Positions 48,776 through 58,760 are shown, counted from the stretch's first letter. The stretch is 64,000 nt of DNA from JAHEFT01 sp963766195 (GCA_963766195.1 CAVXYY010000003.1:363892-427891); one strand, 5' to 3'. Made by a program: numbers and translations. The notes: generated by a model from the sequence alone, not told the origin.

Positions 48776-49765
48776 GTGAGACAAAAGAGAATCCTATTCC
48801 TGTTGACCGTGCTATTGGTTTCATTGGCTGGGCCATTTTCAGCCAGCGCTCAATTCGTCACGGGCTTGCAAGGAGCTTCAGGCAGTGCGGTCGGCCCCGA
48901 TGGGGCTCTGTACGTCACGGAAGGAGCCGTTGGCGAGATTACACGCATCGACCCGTGGACCGGTCAAAAGACCACTTTTGCCAGCGGCTTGCCCCCTTCC
49001 TGGATTGGAATCGGCGGGGCCGTAGACGTCGCATTCCTGGATGGTGTGGCTTACGCGCTGGTTACCCTGGTCGGCCCTGACCTGCTGTCGCTCTTCGGCG
49101 CTCCGGCCAACGACATCGTTGGTATTTACCGGATGAATGGCCCAGATGAATTCACCGTGGTCGCGGACATTGGTCAGTTTAACGTCGATAATCCGCCGGT
49201 CACTTCATACTTCATACCCACGGGAGTGCAGTATGCGATGGAACCGTTCCGCGGCGGATTCCTGGTTACCGACGGCCACCATAATCGCGTGTTATGGGTA
49301 AACCTCAATGGCGAGATTTCGGAGTTCAACGTATTCGGTAATGTCGTTCCGACCGGGTTGGAGGTTCACGGCAATACGGTTTACATGGCGCAGACCGGCC
49401 CGGTTCCGCATGAACCTGAAGATGGCATCGTCTGGTCGTTTGGACCCAGGTCACTCAGTCCGGTGGAAGTTGGCTCCGGTGCGAGGCTGCTGGTCGATGT
49501 GGAATTTGGCCTCGGCCGCAGGCTTTATGCCCTGTCACAAGGCCAATGGGACGGAGCTTTTGCCGGGTCGCCGGCCATTCCCTATGACGGCTCGCTGGTG
49601 GAGGTCAACGAGGACGGCACATTTACCGTAATCGCGGATGGCCTGAACCTGCCCACTTCCGTGGAGTTCATAGGCAACACCGCTTACATTGTCGGGCTTG
49701 CAGGAGACATTCAAAAAATTGAAAACGTCTCCAGCCCTCCTTTTGGCAAGGGCAAACAACATTGA
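48776..49765 (+). CDS. Exported ScyD/ScyE-family beta-propeller protein
   Basis: A GTG at 48776 follows GGAGAAA and encodes a signal peptide (ILFLLTVLLVSLAGPFSASA). The mature 300 residues match the ScyD/ScyE pattern: GLQGASGSAVGPDGALYVTE, FIPTGVQYAMEPFRGGFLVTDG, and ADGLNLPTSVEFIGNTAYIV, indicating an NHL-like beta-propeller. ScyD and ScyE belong to scytonemin gene clusters in cyanobacteria, but family members are widespread and most have no known role, so no pigment pathway should be inferred. A strong terminator follows. Confidence 0.8.
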   Translation: MRQKRILFLLTVLLVSLAGPFSASAQFVTGLQGASGSAVGPDGALYVTEGAVGEITRIDPWTGQKTTFASGLPPSWIGIGGAVDVAFLDGVAYALVTLVGPDLLSLFGAPANDIVGIYRMNGPDEFTVVADIGQFNVDNPPVTSYFIPTGVQYAMEPFRGGFLVTDGHHNRVLWVNLNGEISEFNVFGNVVPTGLEVHGNTVYMAQTGPVPHEPEDGIVWSFGPRSLSPVEVGSGARLLVDVEFGLGRRLYALSQGQWDGAFAGSPAIPYDGSLVEVNEDGTFTVIADGLNLPTSVEFIGNTAYIVGLAGDIQKIENVSSPPFGKGKQH

Positions 49766-49771
49766 TTCACC

Positions 49772-49796
49772 GGGGGCCGTGAGGCCCCCTTTTTTT
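49772..49796 (+). terminator. Rho-independent terminator of the ScyD-like gene
   Basis: A perfect 7-bp stem ggggggcc-type arm (49772-49778) and its complement (49783-49789) enclose a GTGA loop and are followed by seven T residues. It lies seven bases after the stop and serves the plus-strand gene; the minus side has no T-run. Confidence 0.88.
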
Positions 49797-49800
49797 ATGA

Positions 49801-51819
49801 CTAAAATCTGCCAGGCGAGCCCACTGCCGCGTATCGCTGCAGTGATTCGGCTATTTCAGCATCACTCGGGTGATGAAAAAGTTCTTCGGTTCTGTTCAGC
49901 CACTCTTTCCAACGGCCGTCTGCATGCAGCGCTTGTAAAAAAGGCGATGACCGCAGCTCCAGGTAAAGCCACCTGGCCTCTTGCTCATCGGGTTCAGCCA
50001 GCATGGTTTCAGTTATAACATCCAAAGAGCGAAACGCTGCATCGATGTTACCCTGGAATCCCTGGACAAAAGCCGCTCTAACCCGGGAATCCCAGTCATC
50101 ATTCTGCAACAGGCTTGCCAATGCGGCGCTGGCCGCCTGCTCATTTCCGGCCTGGTACTGCAGCATACTCCAGGCTGCATCCCGTGCCGGGCCTGCAGGC
50201 AATGATTGCACCAGGGACTCAGCCGCCGCGTATTTTTTCTGATGAATGGATATCCATGCCAGGATCTCTGTTTGCTCAGACCTGAGTTCGGGGTTTATTT
50301 CTGAAGCCTGGCGAAAAGCATCTGCGGATTCATCCAAATGCCCTGACCAATAAAGATAAAAAGCCAGGTTCTGGATTTGGTTAAAGCTGATCGGGTCGAG
50401 CCGGACTGCCCTGCGCTGCAGCTCGATCATGGTTACAGGATCGGAAATCCAGAAAGCCAGGCCTGCGAGCATCGATTGCACCAGGGCATTATTACGTCCG
50501 TATTTCATAGCTTGATACATCAGCGTCGAGAATCGCCCGGTATTGCCTGCCCGCCAGCTGAGGGCGGCCAGACGCATCAAGGCTTCCGGGTGATGCGGGT
50601 CCAGCTCCAGGGTTCTTTCGACAGAATATTGTATCAAGGGCAGCGCTTCCGCCCCAGACAACCTCACCCCCTCAGGCAATCCATTCTCCACCCAGCGCAA
50701 ATAAAGTGTGCCAGCCAGTCTGATCCATGCTTCTGCCAAGTCCTGATCGATCGCCAGGGCCCGCTCGAAATATCTTTGCGCGCGGAGGATGTCACCCTCC
50801 GCACGACGTCCGTAAAAATACTTGCCGCGAAGATAAAGGTTCCATGCCTCCGGGGGCTGGGTGCCAAGCTCAGCCTCGACGAGTGCCGTTTGGGACGGAT
50901 CGCCTACCTGCAGCCGGGAAGAGAGGGCACCTGTCACAGCTCTTGAAATCCGGCTTTGCATGGCGATAACGTCATCCAGCCGGCCGTCGTAGCTCTGCGA
51001 CCAGATAGCGACACCATTGGAGCCATCAACCAGCTGCGCAGTGACCCTTACCTCATCGCCCGACTTGCTGACGCTTCCCTCGAGAATATGAGTCACGTTC
51101 AGACGCTGCGCAATGGCACGGATATCCAGCCCCTGGTCCTTGAAAGAGAAAGAGGAAGTGCGTGCTATTACGGTCAATCCGGGGACCCGCGCCAACAGAT
51201 TGAGAATTTCATCGGAAATACCATTGCCCAGGTACTCCTGGTCACCTTCTTCACTAAGGTCAACAAAGGGCAATACGGCAATCCACACATCTTCCGCCGG
51301 ATGGACAACGGCCTGTTGACCCGCTTCATGTGCAGGCTGGAATCCCACGCGCCACCAGGTCACCCCAATCGCAACGGCCAGCATGGCCAGGGCAGCAAGG
51401 GACCACAGTGACGGTTGTCGCCATCGCCGATTAACCGGTTTCCCGTGGTCACCAACGGCCGCCGCAGAAACTGTCACCGGCAATCCAAACTGGTAACCGC
51501 GACGCGGAACTGTTCGGACAACCTTTCGCTCTTCATCCCCCAGTGCCTTCCGTATCTCGACCAGGCATTGTGTCAGTGAATCGTCGGTGACGACCACGCC
51601 TGACCAGATGGTTTCCAGCAACTCCTCACGACTCACCAGGCGACCGGCATGCAACAGCAGGTAGCTGAGGACTTCAAAAGCCTTGGGGCGCAAGGGAATT
51701 TCAGCCCCATTCCACGTCAGCGCCCCCCTATTGGCGTCAAGGGTAAATGGGCCGAACAAAAAGACCTTTTTCCCGGCTACAGATGCGGCCGCCAGGTGGG
51801 TATCGTTCTGAACTAACAA
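49801..51819 (-). CDS. CadC-type winged-helix regulator with TolB-like and TPR domains
   Basis: The protein has 672 residues. Residues about 15-115 are an OmpR/PhoB-type winged helix (FLFGPFTLDANRGALTWNG, LRPKAFEVLSYLLLHAGRLV, RTVPRRGYQF). A single membrane helix follows (LWSLAALAMLAVAIGVTWW), then a TolB N-terminal-like domain (AVLPFVDLSEEGDQEYLG, GVAIWSQSYDGRLDDV) and several TPRs to the end. This one-component layout, like CadC, carries the DNA-binding part inside and the sensor outside. Its target is unknown. TTG 51819 with GAGAGGA upstream is the best start; it is convergent with the ScyD-like gene. Confidence 0.88.
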   Translation of the reverse strand: MLVQNDTHLAAASVAGKKVFLFGPFTLDANRGALTWNGAEIPLRPKAFEVLSYLLLHAGRLVSREELLETIWSGVVVTDDSLTQCLVEIRKALGDEERKVVRTVPRRGYQFGLPVTVSAAAVGDHGKPVNRRWRQPSLWSLAALAMLAVAIGVTWWRVGFQPAHEAGQQAVVHPAEDVWIAVLPFVDLSEEGDQEYLGNGISDEILNLLARVPGLTVIARTSSFSFKDQGLDIRAIAQRLNVTHILEGSVSKSGDEVRVTAQLVDGSNGVAIWSQSYDGRLDDVIAMQSRISRAVTGALSSRLQVGDPSQTALVEAELGTQPPEAWNLYLRGKYFYGRRAEGDILRAQRYFERALAIDQDLAEAWIRLAGTLYLRWVENGLPEGVRLSGAEALPLIQYSVERTLELDPHHPEALMRLAALSWRAGNTGRFSTLMYQAMKYGRNNALVQSMLAGLAFWISDPVTMIELQRRAVRLDPISFNQIQNLAFYLYWSGHLDESADAFRQASEINPELRSEQTEILAWISIHQKKYAAAESLVQSLPAGPARDAAWSMLQYQAGNEQAASAALASLLQNDDWDSRVRAAFVQGFQGNIDAAFRSLDVITETMLAEPDEQEARWLYLELRSSPFLQALHADGRWKEWLNRTEELFHHPSDAEIAESLQRYAAVGSPGRF

Positions 51820-51884
51820 CCATCCTCTCGCATGCGCTTGACCATACTTATAATCTAGCAGCTACGGCGCAGATTGCCTGAAAA

Positions 51885-52973
51885 TCAACCAGAGGTCGGG
51901 TCACTCACAAAGCCTGCCCAGGACTTCATGTAGTCAATGAACTTGCCGGACAAGCCTTCCGCTTCCAGGTAGGCGGCAGTCACGGGCAATGCAGCCGGCA
52001 CAAAGTCCGGGTTGCTCCGGCAGCGTTCCGGGAAGTCATGGTGCAGGATTGCAGCGCGGCCGATCGTGACGATATCAGCACCGGCCGCCAGTACTTTTTC
52101 CGCGTCCCTGGCGCTGCGGATATTACCGGCTGCCGACAAACGGACGTCGCCACGCTCAAGCGGGGTGAACAGGGACAACAGGCTGCGGCCCTTGAATGCT
52201 TCGTCTTCCGGTTCCTTGAACACATCCCATAGCGACATGTCGAGCAAGTCGACCAGGCCCGAGTCGAGCAGGCGCTGTGCAAGCTGAATCGCCTCGCCCG
52301 GGTCCATGCCGAAGCGTTCAGGTGAAAGGCGCACGGCAACCAGGAAATCCGGCCTGCTCTGGGCGCGGATGCCGTGCAGGATGTCGAACAGCAGGCGGCT
52401 GCGGTTCTCCAGGCTGCCGCCGTACCGGTCCTCGCGGCGATTGATCGCCGCGCTCAGAAACTGCCCGATGATATAACCATGCGCGCCGTGCACTTCTATG
52501 CCGTCGAACCCGGCACGCTCGGCGCGCCCCGCCGCGCTGACGAAATCAGCTGCCAATTGTTTGACCTCGCTGCCGGACAGCTCCCGCGCACCGGTTTTCT
52601 CGTCACCGGACGGGCAGACCGGCGCTGTGCCGATCAGTGCGGCAGGAGAACGCATGCCGGCGTGGTGTAACTGGATGAACGCCAGGCTGCCATGACGCCG
52701 GACCTCCGTGGCCAACCGGCCCAGTCCTTCGAGGTGGATGTCCGAGAAGACGCCGAGTTGCCCCGGAAAACCCTGGCCACCGGCCTGCACATGCGCCGCG
52801 CAGGTCATGACCAGGCCAAAACCGCCGCGGGCGCGCATCGTCAGCCACTTGAACTCTTCGTCCGACAGCACGCCGTCGGCGTGGCTTTGCAGGTTGGTCA
52901 GCGGCGCCAGCATGAAGCGGTTCCTCATAACGGGACCGCGGCTGAAAGCAAGAGGTTCAAACAATGCGTTCAT
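51885..52973 (-). CDS. Old Yellow Enzyme family oxidoreductase
   Basis: ATG 52973 follows a GAGG site and gives 362 residues starting MNALFEPLAFSRGPVMRNRF. The OYE fold shows MLAPLTNLQSHADG, the active-site HGAHGYIIGQFLSAAINRRED followed by GGSLENRSRLL, and the FMN phosphate region in LAAGADIVTIGRAAILH. It is probably an FMN- and NAD(P)H-dependent ene-reductase. The sequence is only distantly similar to the OYE at 3.1-4.4 kb, so the two are not recent duplicates. Confidence 0.87.
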   Translation of the reverse strand: MNALFEPLAFSRGPVMRNRFMLAPLTNLQSHADGVLSDEEFKWLTMRARGGFGLVMTCAAHVQAGGQGFPGQLGVFSDIHLEGLGRLATEVRRHGSLAFIQLHHAGMRSPAALIGTAPVCPSGDEKTGARELSGSEVKQLAADFVSAAGRAERAGFDGIEVHGAHGYIIGQFLSAAINRREDRYGGSLENRSRLLFDILHGIRAQSRPDFLVAVRLSPERFGMDPGEAIQLAQRLLDSGLVDLLDMSLWDVFKEPEDEAFKGRSLLSLFTPLERGDVRLSAAGNIRSARDAEKVLAAGADIVTIGRAAILHHDFPERCRSNPDFVPAALPVTAAYLEAEGLSGKFIDYMKSWAGFVSDPTSG

Positions 52974-53090
52974 GACGTTACCTCGAAAAGAAATGCAGTC
53001 CCTGCGCGCAGGACAATCGCACGATACTTCTGGCCACGCCATTGTTACAGCAAATCACACACCTCAACCAGCCGTCCGGTCAGGCTGGTG

Positions 53091-53495
53091 TTAATTTGAA
53101 CGGAGCCAGATCATCTCGGTATTTTTCGCATTGCCCACGGTTTTCAGGACACGCTCATAATCATCCTTGAAAGCCCGCCGGGTATCCACTGGCACGGTAC
53201 CACTGGGTCTCGTATAGGTGGATTTCCGGTAAGCGGAATTCTGATCGGAAGCCTGCTTACGGCTGGCATTTCTCCACTTGATGGCTTCGTACGGATCAAC
53301 CGGCTGACAATTGGAAGTCTGCCCATCTAACGGCGTTTGCGCCGCTGTCGCGTGACATCCATCATTATGGGCCAGCAGGGTTTCATGGGACGGCGTGTCC
53401 GCCAGGGCATTGACCGATGCCAATAAAGCGACCAGGTAAACTGCGCGCTTCAGATTGCCATGGAGAATTGTAGCTTTGTGGATATTTTGAGTCAT
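53091..53495 (-). CDS. Small exported protein of unknown function
   Basis: ATG 53495 (MTQNIHKATILHGNLKRAVY) starts a signal peptide (LVALLASVNALA), giving about 110 mature residues with three cysteines (DGCHAT, SNCQPVDPYEA) and a basic C-terminus (DTRRAFKDDYERVLKTV). I do not recognise a family. The long 5' frame upstream is not part of it. The 258-base AT-rich gap to the divergent papain gene holds both promoters. Confidence 0.55.
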   Translation of the reverse strand: MTQNIHKATILHGNLKRAVYLVALLASVNALADTPSHETLLAHNDGCHATAAQTPLDGQTSNCQPVDPYEAIKWRNASRKQASDQNSAYRKSTYTRPSGTVPVDTRRAFKDDYERVLKTVGNAKNTEMIWLRSN

Positions 53496-53753
53496 TTCGA
53501 AAACCTCCCTGATACTGCATTGCTGAATTTCAGACACAAATCCTTGTGCCGATTTAATATATGCACAATCCGTACCAATAAACATAAAAAAACAAATTAT
53601 GTTAATTTACAATGTGTTATATTCCGTTAAATAATCTTGCATGTGTAATAAAACCCGAAAATGTGACAATTTGCAGTACTAAAGCGACATACTCTGTTAC
53701 CAGCACCTACCGCTTTGCCGTCTATACTCTGAATACGTGCATGGAGTATTTAC

Positions 53754-55589
53754 ATGGCCAATAAAAAACCCGCAAAGCTCGGAAATCATTTTTTAACCGC
53801 CCGGGCCGATGCGCCTGACTTCAGGGACTTTGTCTACCGGCCTGCGCTGGTCAGGCTCAAACCCGTTTTACCCGTTCCAGAAAGCCTGCATATCCGTAAT
53901 CAGAAAACATCAAATGCCTGCACCGGTTTCGCCCTCGCTGCAGTGATCGACCGGCTGATTGCCGAAAGCACGCGCGAGACGGACGGTCAAACCACCCATG
54001 TCAGCGCGCGCATGCTGTATGAGATGGCCCGGCGATACGACGAATGGGAAGGCGAGGACGATCAGGGCTCAAGCTGTCGCGGCGCAATCAAAGGCTGGTA
54101 CAACATGGGGGTTTGCCGTGAGGAGTTGTACCCGTTCGAAAATGCCGGCAACACGGGTTATGGCGTAAACGCGGCAAAGGACGCCCGCAACAACACGATC
54201 GGCGCCTACTACCGGCTGGGTGCGCGAATCTCCGATTACCACGCGGCATTGAGTGAAGTGGGCGCCGTCTACTGTTCCGCGGACGTGCATAAGGGCTGGA
54301 ACAGCCCGGATAAGAATACGGGCGTGATCAAACACGAGAAAGAAATCAATGGCGGCCATGCTTTCGCCATCGTCGGGTACAACGACATGGGCTTCTGGAT
54401 ACAGAATTCCTGGGGCGCCGGCTGGGGCATCGACGGCACGGCGCTGTGGACCTATGAAGACTGGCTCGCCAACATCAACGATGCCTGGGTGTTCCGTTTA
54501 GCCTTGCCCACGCCGCAAATCTGGGCACTGCCCCCGAGAAGCGGTGTCAATGCCAGCGCCAGGGAGAAATCCAGTAATCCCAACCGCGCCGAGATCGCCG
54601 GCCATTTCGTGCACGTGGATGACGGCCGGTTCCGTGACAAGGGGCGCTACTGGAGCAACCTGGACGATGTGCGCCTGACGGCTGACTGGGTCGCCCATTC
54701 GGACAAATACGACCACCTGCTGTTCTACGCCCATGGCGGACTGAACAGCCCCGAAGACTCGGCGCGCCGCATCGCGGCCATGAAAGAAACCTTCAAGCAC
54801 AACAGGATCTACCCCTATCACCTGATGTACGACACCGGCCTGCTGGAAGAAATCAAGGATGTAATCGCGGGTTGCCGGGGAAAAGCCGATGCCCGGGCAG
54901 CCGGCCTTACAGACTGGATCGACACCCTGATTGAGAAACTGACCCGGGTGCCCGGCCGGGCCCTGTGGCGGGAAATGAAATCCGGTGCAAAACTGCCTTT
55001 CGAGGAAAACCAGGCCGGATCACAAACCCTGGGGGCATTCATCGATGCTTTTCGCGCCTCGGGCAAACCCAAAAAAATTCACCTGGTTGGTCACAGCACC
55101 GGCATGATCCTGTTGGCACATTTACTCAAGCGCCTGCAAGGGCTGGCCCCCAACCTCGCCATCCAGACCGTCAGCCTGCTGGCGCCGGCCGGAACCGTTC
55201 AACTGTTCACCGACAACATGCAGGAGTACCTGCGCACGCCCTACCCCGGTTTCCGGATATCGGAAATGGTCATTTACAACCTGGACGATGAACTGGAGCT
55301 GGACGACAACGTGATCAAGGCCTACAACAAGTCCCTGCTGTACCTTGTATCCAGGGCATTTGAAGAAAACATACCCGAGAAAATCCTGGGTATGCAGAAA
55401 TACAGCAAAACCGTCGAGCAGCGCAGGAACCTGTCACGGTTGACCATTCATTACGCAAATAGCCGGGTCACGTCCAGTGAATCACACGGCGGATTCGACA
55501 ATGACCCCGTGACGATGAATCATGTTTTACGACGGGTTTTGGGCAAAAAACCGGGGCTGGAATTTACCGAAGCCAGTTTGAAGTACTAG
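53754..55589 (+). CDS. Papain-family (C1A) peptidase fused to an alpha/beta-hydrolase-like domain
   Basis: The 611-residue protein has no signal peptide. The N-terminal papain-like domain has the catalytic Cys in QKTSNACTGFALAA (Cys56), His in NGGHAFAIVGYND (about 202) and Asn in IQNSWGAGWG (about 217). From about residue 300 comes a second domain with LLFYAHGGLNSPEDSARRIA and the nucleophile elbow KIHLVGHSTGMILLAHLL (Ser about 447), typical of lipases and other serine hydrolases. Each half looks complete in its catalytic motifs. I know no characterised protein with this pairing. The next gene starts 21 bases on, so they may be co-transcribed. Confidence 0.82.
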   Translation: MANKKPAKLGNHFLTARADAPDFRDFVYRPALVRLKPVLPVPESLHIRNQKTSNACTGFALAAVIDRLIAESTRETDGQTTHVSARMLYEMARRYDEWEGEDDQGSSCRGAIKGWYNMGVCREELYPFENAGNTGYGVNAAKDARNNTIGAYYRLGARISDYHAALSEVGAVYCSADVHKGWNSPDKNTGVIKHEKEINGGHAFAIVGYNDMGFWIQNSWGAGWGIDGTALWTYEDWLANINDAWVFRLALPTPQIWALPPRSGVNASAREKSSNPNRAEIAGHFVHVDDGRFRDKGRYWSNLDDVRLTADWVAHSDKYDHLLFYAHGGLNSPEDSARRIAAMKETFKHNRIYPYHLMYDTGLLEEIKDVIAGCRGKADARAAGLTDWIDTLIEKLTRVPGRALWREMKSGAKLPFEENQAGSQTLGAFIDAFRASGKPKKIHLVGHSTGMILLAHLLKRLQGLAPNLAIQTVSLLAPAGTVQLFTDNMQEYLRTPYPGFRISEMVIYNLDDELELDDNVIKAYNKSLLYLVSRAFEENIPEKILGMQKYSKTVEQRRNLSRLTIHYANSRVTSSESHGGFDNDPVTMNHVLRRVLGKKPGLEFTEASLKY

Positions 55590-55610
55590 GGAATCTTTGA
55601 GGAAAAAGGA

Positions 55611-56972
55611 ATGAAATTCAAACCGGCCTTTATTGCTTTGCTGTTCATGGCGTACCTGGCGCCGCTGCATGCACAGAACGCCGCCCAGGAATTCGGCCAG
55701 GGCCGGATAATTGGAGCGGACAACGCGGTGGTGCCCTGGCGGGAACGCCCCGCAGTGGAAAATCGTATTCTTAACGAACGGCTTGAGACCCTGCTGCCGG
55801 CGCTGATGGAAGAAACCGGCTTCGACATGTGGCTGGTGCTGGCGCGCGAATACGCGGAGGATCCGGTTTATTTTTCACTGGTGCCCCAGCCCACCCATGC
55901 CGCACGGCGCACGACCATGCTGGTTTTTGTGAGGGGTCCGGATGGCTTTGAGTGTCTGACCGTCAGCCGGTATCCATTCGGGCCACCCTACACCTCGGCC
56001 TGGGCCGGCGGTGACCTGGATGAACAATGGCAGGCGCTGGGCGAATTGATCCGAGAGAAGAACCCCCGGCGCATCGGCATCAATGTCTCCGGGGAATGGC
56101 CGGTCGCGGACGGACTGACCCACGGTCTGCACCAGCGACTGTTGAGCGTGTTGCCCGCCGGCTTTGAGGATCGCCTCGAGTCAGCCGAACCCCTGGTGAT
56201 CCGGTGGGTGGAAACCCGCACACCGTCTGAAATGGAAGTCTATCCTCACATCGTGGCCCTGGCCCGGCAGGTGATCGGCGAGGCGTTTTCCAGCCGGGTG
56301 ATTACTCCGGGGATAACGACCACGGAGGACGTCAGCTGGTACATCCGGGAACGCTTCGGCGAATTGCAGTTGCCCGTCTGGTTTCAGCCGGATGTCGATT
56401 TCCAAAGGCCCGGCCAGGTTTGCGAAGTCGATACAGCGGCCTGCGGTTCTGAAGGCGTCATTCAACCGGGTGACGTCTTGCACACCGATGTCGGCATTTG
56501 CCTGTTCAAACTGTGTACCGATACGCAGGAAATGGGGTACGTCGCGCAACTGGGTGAGTCGGCGGTGCCGCAAGGGTTGCGGGACGCCCTGGCAACAGGC
56601 AACCAGTGGCAGGATGACCTGACGGCCAGCTTCAAAACCGGCCGCAGCGGCAACCAGGTCCTGGCCGCCAGCCTGGAGGCCAGTCGCCGCCGGGGCGTGG
56701 TCGCGGCCACCTATTCCCACCCGATCGGTTTTTTTGGCCACTCTTCGGGCCCCACGATTGGCATGTGGGATAACCAGGCCGCTACCCCGGTGCGCGGTGA
56801 CTGGCCCATCACGGCCATGACAGCGTATGCCATCGAGGGAAATATCAAGGCGAAAATTCCGGAATGGGACGGACAGTGGGTCCAGATCAAGCTGGAGCAG
56901 ACGGCCCTGTTCGATGGCGAGCGCGTGATCTACATTGCCGGGCGGCAGACTTCGTGGCACCTGGTGCAGTGA
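55611..56972 (+). CDS. Exported M24-family metallopeptidase (Xaa-Pro aminopeptidase-like)
   Basis: The 453-residue protein has a signal peptide (MKFKPAFIALLFMAYLAPLHA) after AAAAAGGA. The pita-bread fold is supported by the metal-binding DVLHTDVGICLF, the His in TYSHPIGFFGHSSGPTIG, and two Glu in YAIEGNIKA and VQIKLEQTALFDGE. It probably removes N-terminal residues before proline outside the cytoplasm. An inserted DTAACGSEG segment with two cysteines precedes the first ligand. It is 33 bases ahead of the SDR gene in the same direction. Confidence 0.83.
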   Translation: MKFKPAFIALLFMAYLAPLHAQNAAQEFGQGRIIGADNAVVPWRERPAVENRILNERLETLLPALMEETGFDMWLVLAREYAEDPVYFSLVPQPTHAARRTTMLVFVRGPDGFECLTVSRYPFGPPYTSAWAGGDLDEQWQALGELIREKNPRRIGINVSGEWPVADGLTHGLHQRLLSVLPAGFEDRLESAEPLVIRWVETRTPSEMEVYPHIVALARQVIGEAFSSRVITPGITTTEDVSWYIRERFGELQLPVWFQPDVDFQRPGQVCEVDTAACGSEGVIQPGDVLHTDVGICLFKLCTDTQEMGYVAQLGESAVPQGLRDALATGNQWQDDLTASFKTGRSGNQVLAASLEASRRRGVVAATYSHPIGFFGHSSGPTIGMWDNQAATPVRGDWPITAMTAYAIEGNIKAKIPEWDGQWVQIKLEQTALFDGERVIYIAGRQTSWHLVQ

Positions 56973-57005
56973 TTGCGCGAGTAGCGCAGGCAGTAAAGGA
57001 GAAAT

Positions 57006-57743
57006 ATGAAAAAAATCGCAATCATCACAGGCGCCAGTTCAGGTATTGGCGCGGCAACGGTAACGCTGTTTCAACAAAATGGCTACACGGTCCTGGCCGC
57101 CGGCCGAGATCCGGCCCGCCTGCAGTCCATTGCAGGGGACCAGGCAGATATTATCCCGTGGACGGGCGACCTCAGAGAGGAAAAAAACTGCGCCGCCCTG
57201 GTGGCGGAATGTATTCAGCGGTTTGGCAGGCTGGACGTGCTGGTCAACAACGCCGGAATCTATATCCGGGGTGATGCCACCGAGACCAGCGCGGCGGACT
57301 GGCGTAACACGATCGCAACCAACCTGGATGCGCCGTTTTACCTCAGCAAGGCGGCCATTCCCCATTTGCTTCAAACCAAAGGCGCGATCATCAATATCGC
57401 TTCGGACTGGGGTCTGCAAGGGGGCAGGAAAGCGGCTGCCTATTGCGCCAGTAAAGGCGGCCTTGTGTTACTGACCAAGGGGATGGCACTGGATCATGCC
57501 GCGCAGGGAATCCGCATCAACGCGGTTTGCCCGGGTGACGTCGATACGCCCATGCTTGTGGCAGAAGCTGTCTACGAGGGTTTGAGCCACGAGGCGGGTT
57601 TGAAACTCTATGGCAAGAACAGTCCCAGTGGACGGGTCACACGTGCCGACGAAGTCGCGACACTGGTGCTTTACCTGGCCTCCGAACAGGCTGCACAGAT
57701 CACCGGCGCCGCTATCCCGATCGATGGCGGCAATACCGCCTGA
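57006..57743 (+). CDS. Short-chain dehydrogenase/reductase (SDR)
   Basis: The classical SDR pattern is complete in 245 residues: cofactor motif ITGASSGIGAAT, DVLVNNAGIYI, catalytic Ser region INIASDWGLQG, YCASKGGLVLLTKGMALD with Tyr and Lys, and CPGDVDTPML. The C-terminal PIDGGNTA ending is also typical. An AAAGGAG site precedes ATG 57006. It probably oxidises or reduces an alcohol/ketone with NAD(P); the substrate cannot be told. Confidence 0.9.
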   Translation: MKKIAIITGASSGIGAATVTLFQQNGYTVLAAGRDPARLQSIAGDQADIIPWTGDLREEKNCAALVAECIQRFGRLDVLVNNAGIYIRGDATETSAADWRNTIATNLDAPFYLSKAAIPHLLQTKGAIINIASDWGLQGGRKAAAYCASKGGLVLLTKGMALDHAAQGIRINAVCPGDVDTPMLVAEAVYEGLSHEAGLKLYGKNSPSGRVTRADEVATLVLYLASEQAAQITGAAIPIDGGNTA

Positions 57744-57870
57744 TCCCGGGCATCCTGTTCTCCCGTCGTTCACTTCCAGGATTCATTCACCGTTCAGCGG
57801 ATTTCTGTTAGGGTCGACTTGTTTAAGTCAAGCCTTTCAATCCGCCAACAAAAATTTACAGGACCTCACC

Positions 57871-58701
57871 ATGAAAAACCGGGTAAAAATATTAATCGGC
57901 ATTGCCGCGCTCACGGCACCCCTGTTACTGACTGCCGCCGAAGGCGACTGCAAGCCGGCCACGACAAATCTTCGCTCCATCGTACCGGATGAGTGGCTGG
58001 TTCAGGGCGATTACAAAGTCTGGAATACGAACTGCGCACATTATGTTTTCAATTATGCCAACCGCCCCGAAGACACGTCGTTTTACGATCCGGAAAGCGG
58101 GGCCTTCTTCAACTATGGTTTCGCGACCAACACCATTACGGAGCTCGATGAAGATCACGGCAACGGGACGGTCGCGGCGCAGATCAACGGCTGGTCATTG
58201 GTTAATTCCGGAGTTCACTGGCTGTTTGGCGCCGCCATTCAGGCCATAAACACTCCGGAAGGAGATGCACTGACTACTATTGTCGCGACCGAAAGCCAGG
58301 TCAATTCGCGTAACAGCGAGAACCATGCTCCAAAAGTGGGTCTCGACACGGTGCTCTATACGGCCCATGGCAGCGATAGCATGGATATTGGCTCAGACTT
58401 CTACAATGTGAATAGCCGGGCGCACTTCATATCCGCGGCACGCCCAATGAAAGGCGAACACTTTGGCTGGGAAACCGGAATCTCCGTTTCGCGTTATGGA
58501 CTGGGCACTTCAGTAAACCGCAACTTCAAAACCATGATCGACATTGAACAGGTTCCGGATAGCGTTTGCCTGGTGACGTTCACCCGCCGGAACGGCAAAG
58601 TCGGCTGCCTGCGCTACAACATTGAAGAAGATCAAATGGAGATCGTGGGCGACATCCACAACAATAGCGACATCAAGGTCTTTCAGACATTCGCGCAATA
58701 G
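57871..58701 (+). CDS. Exported protein of unknown function
   Basis: ATG 57871 starts a signal peptide (MKNRVKILIGIAALTAPLLL) followed by about 255 residues with few cysteines (EGDCKPAT, TNCAHYVFNY, DSVCLV, VGCLRYN). Aromatic, beta-rich segments (DTSFYDPESGAFFNYGF, FGWETGISVSRYGLG) suggest a beta-sandwich. I do not recognise the family. A 180-base gap with two palindromes separates it from the next gene. Confidence 0.6.
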   Translation: MKNRVKILIGIAALTAPLLLTAAEGDCKPATTNLRSIVPDEWLVQGDYKVWNTNCAHYVFNYANRPEDTSFYDPESGAFFNYGFATNTITELDEDHGNGTVAAQINGWSLVNSGVHWLFGAAIQAINTPEGDALTTIVATESQVNSRNSENHAPKVGLDTVLYTAHGSDSMDIGSDFYNVNSRAHFISAARPMKGEHFGWETGISVSRYGLGTSVNRNFKTMIDIEQVPDSVCLVTFTRRNGKVGCLRYNIEEDQMEIVGDIHNNSDIKVFQTFAQ

Positions 58702-58760
58702 TGAGAGAGACAACTCAGGACGGGAGATACTCCACCTTTCGATTGACCAGCCAGGCAATC

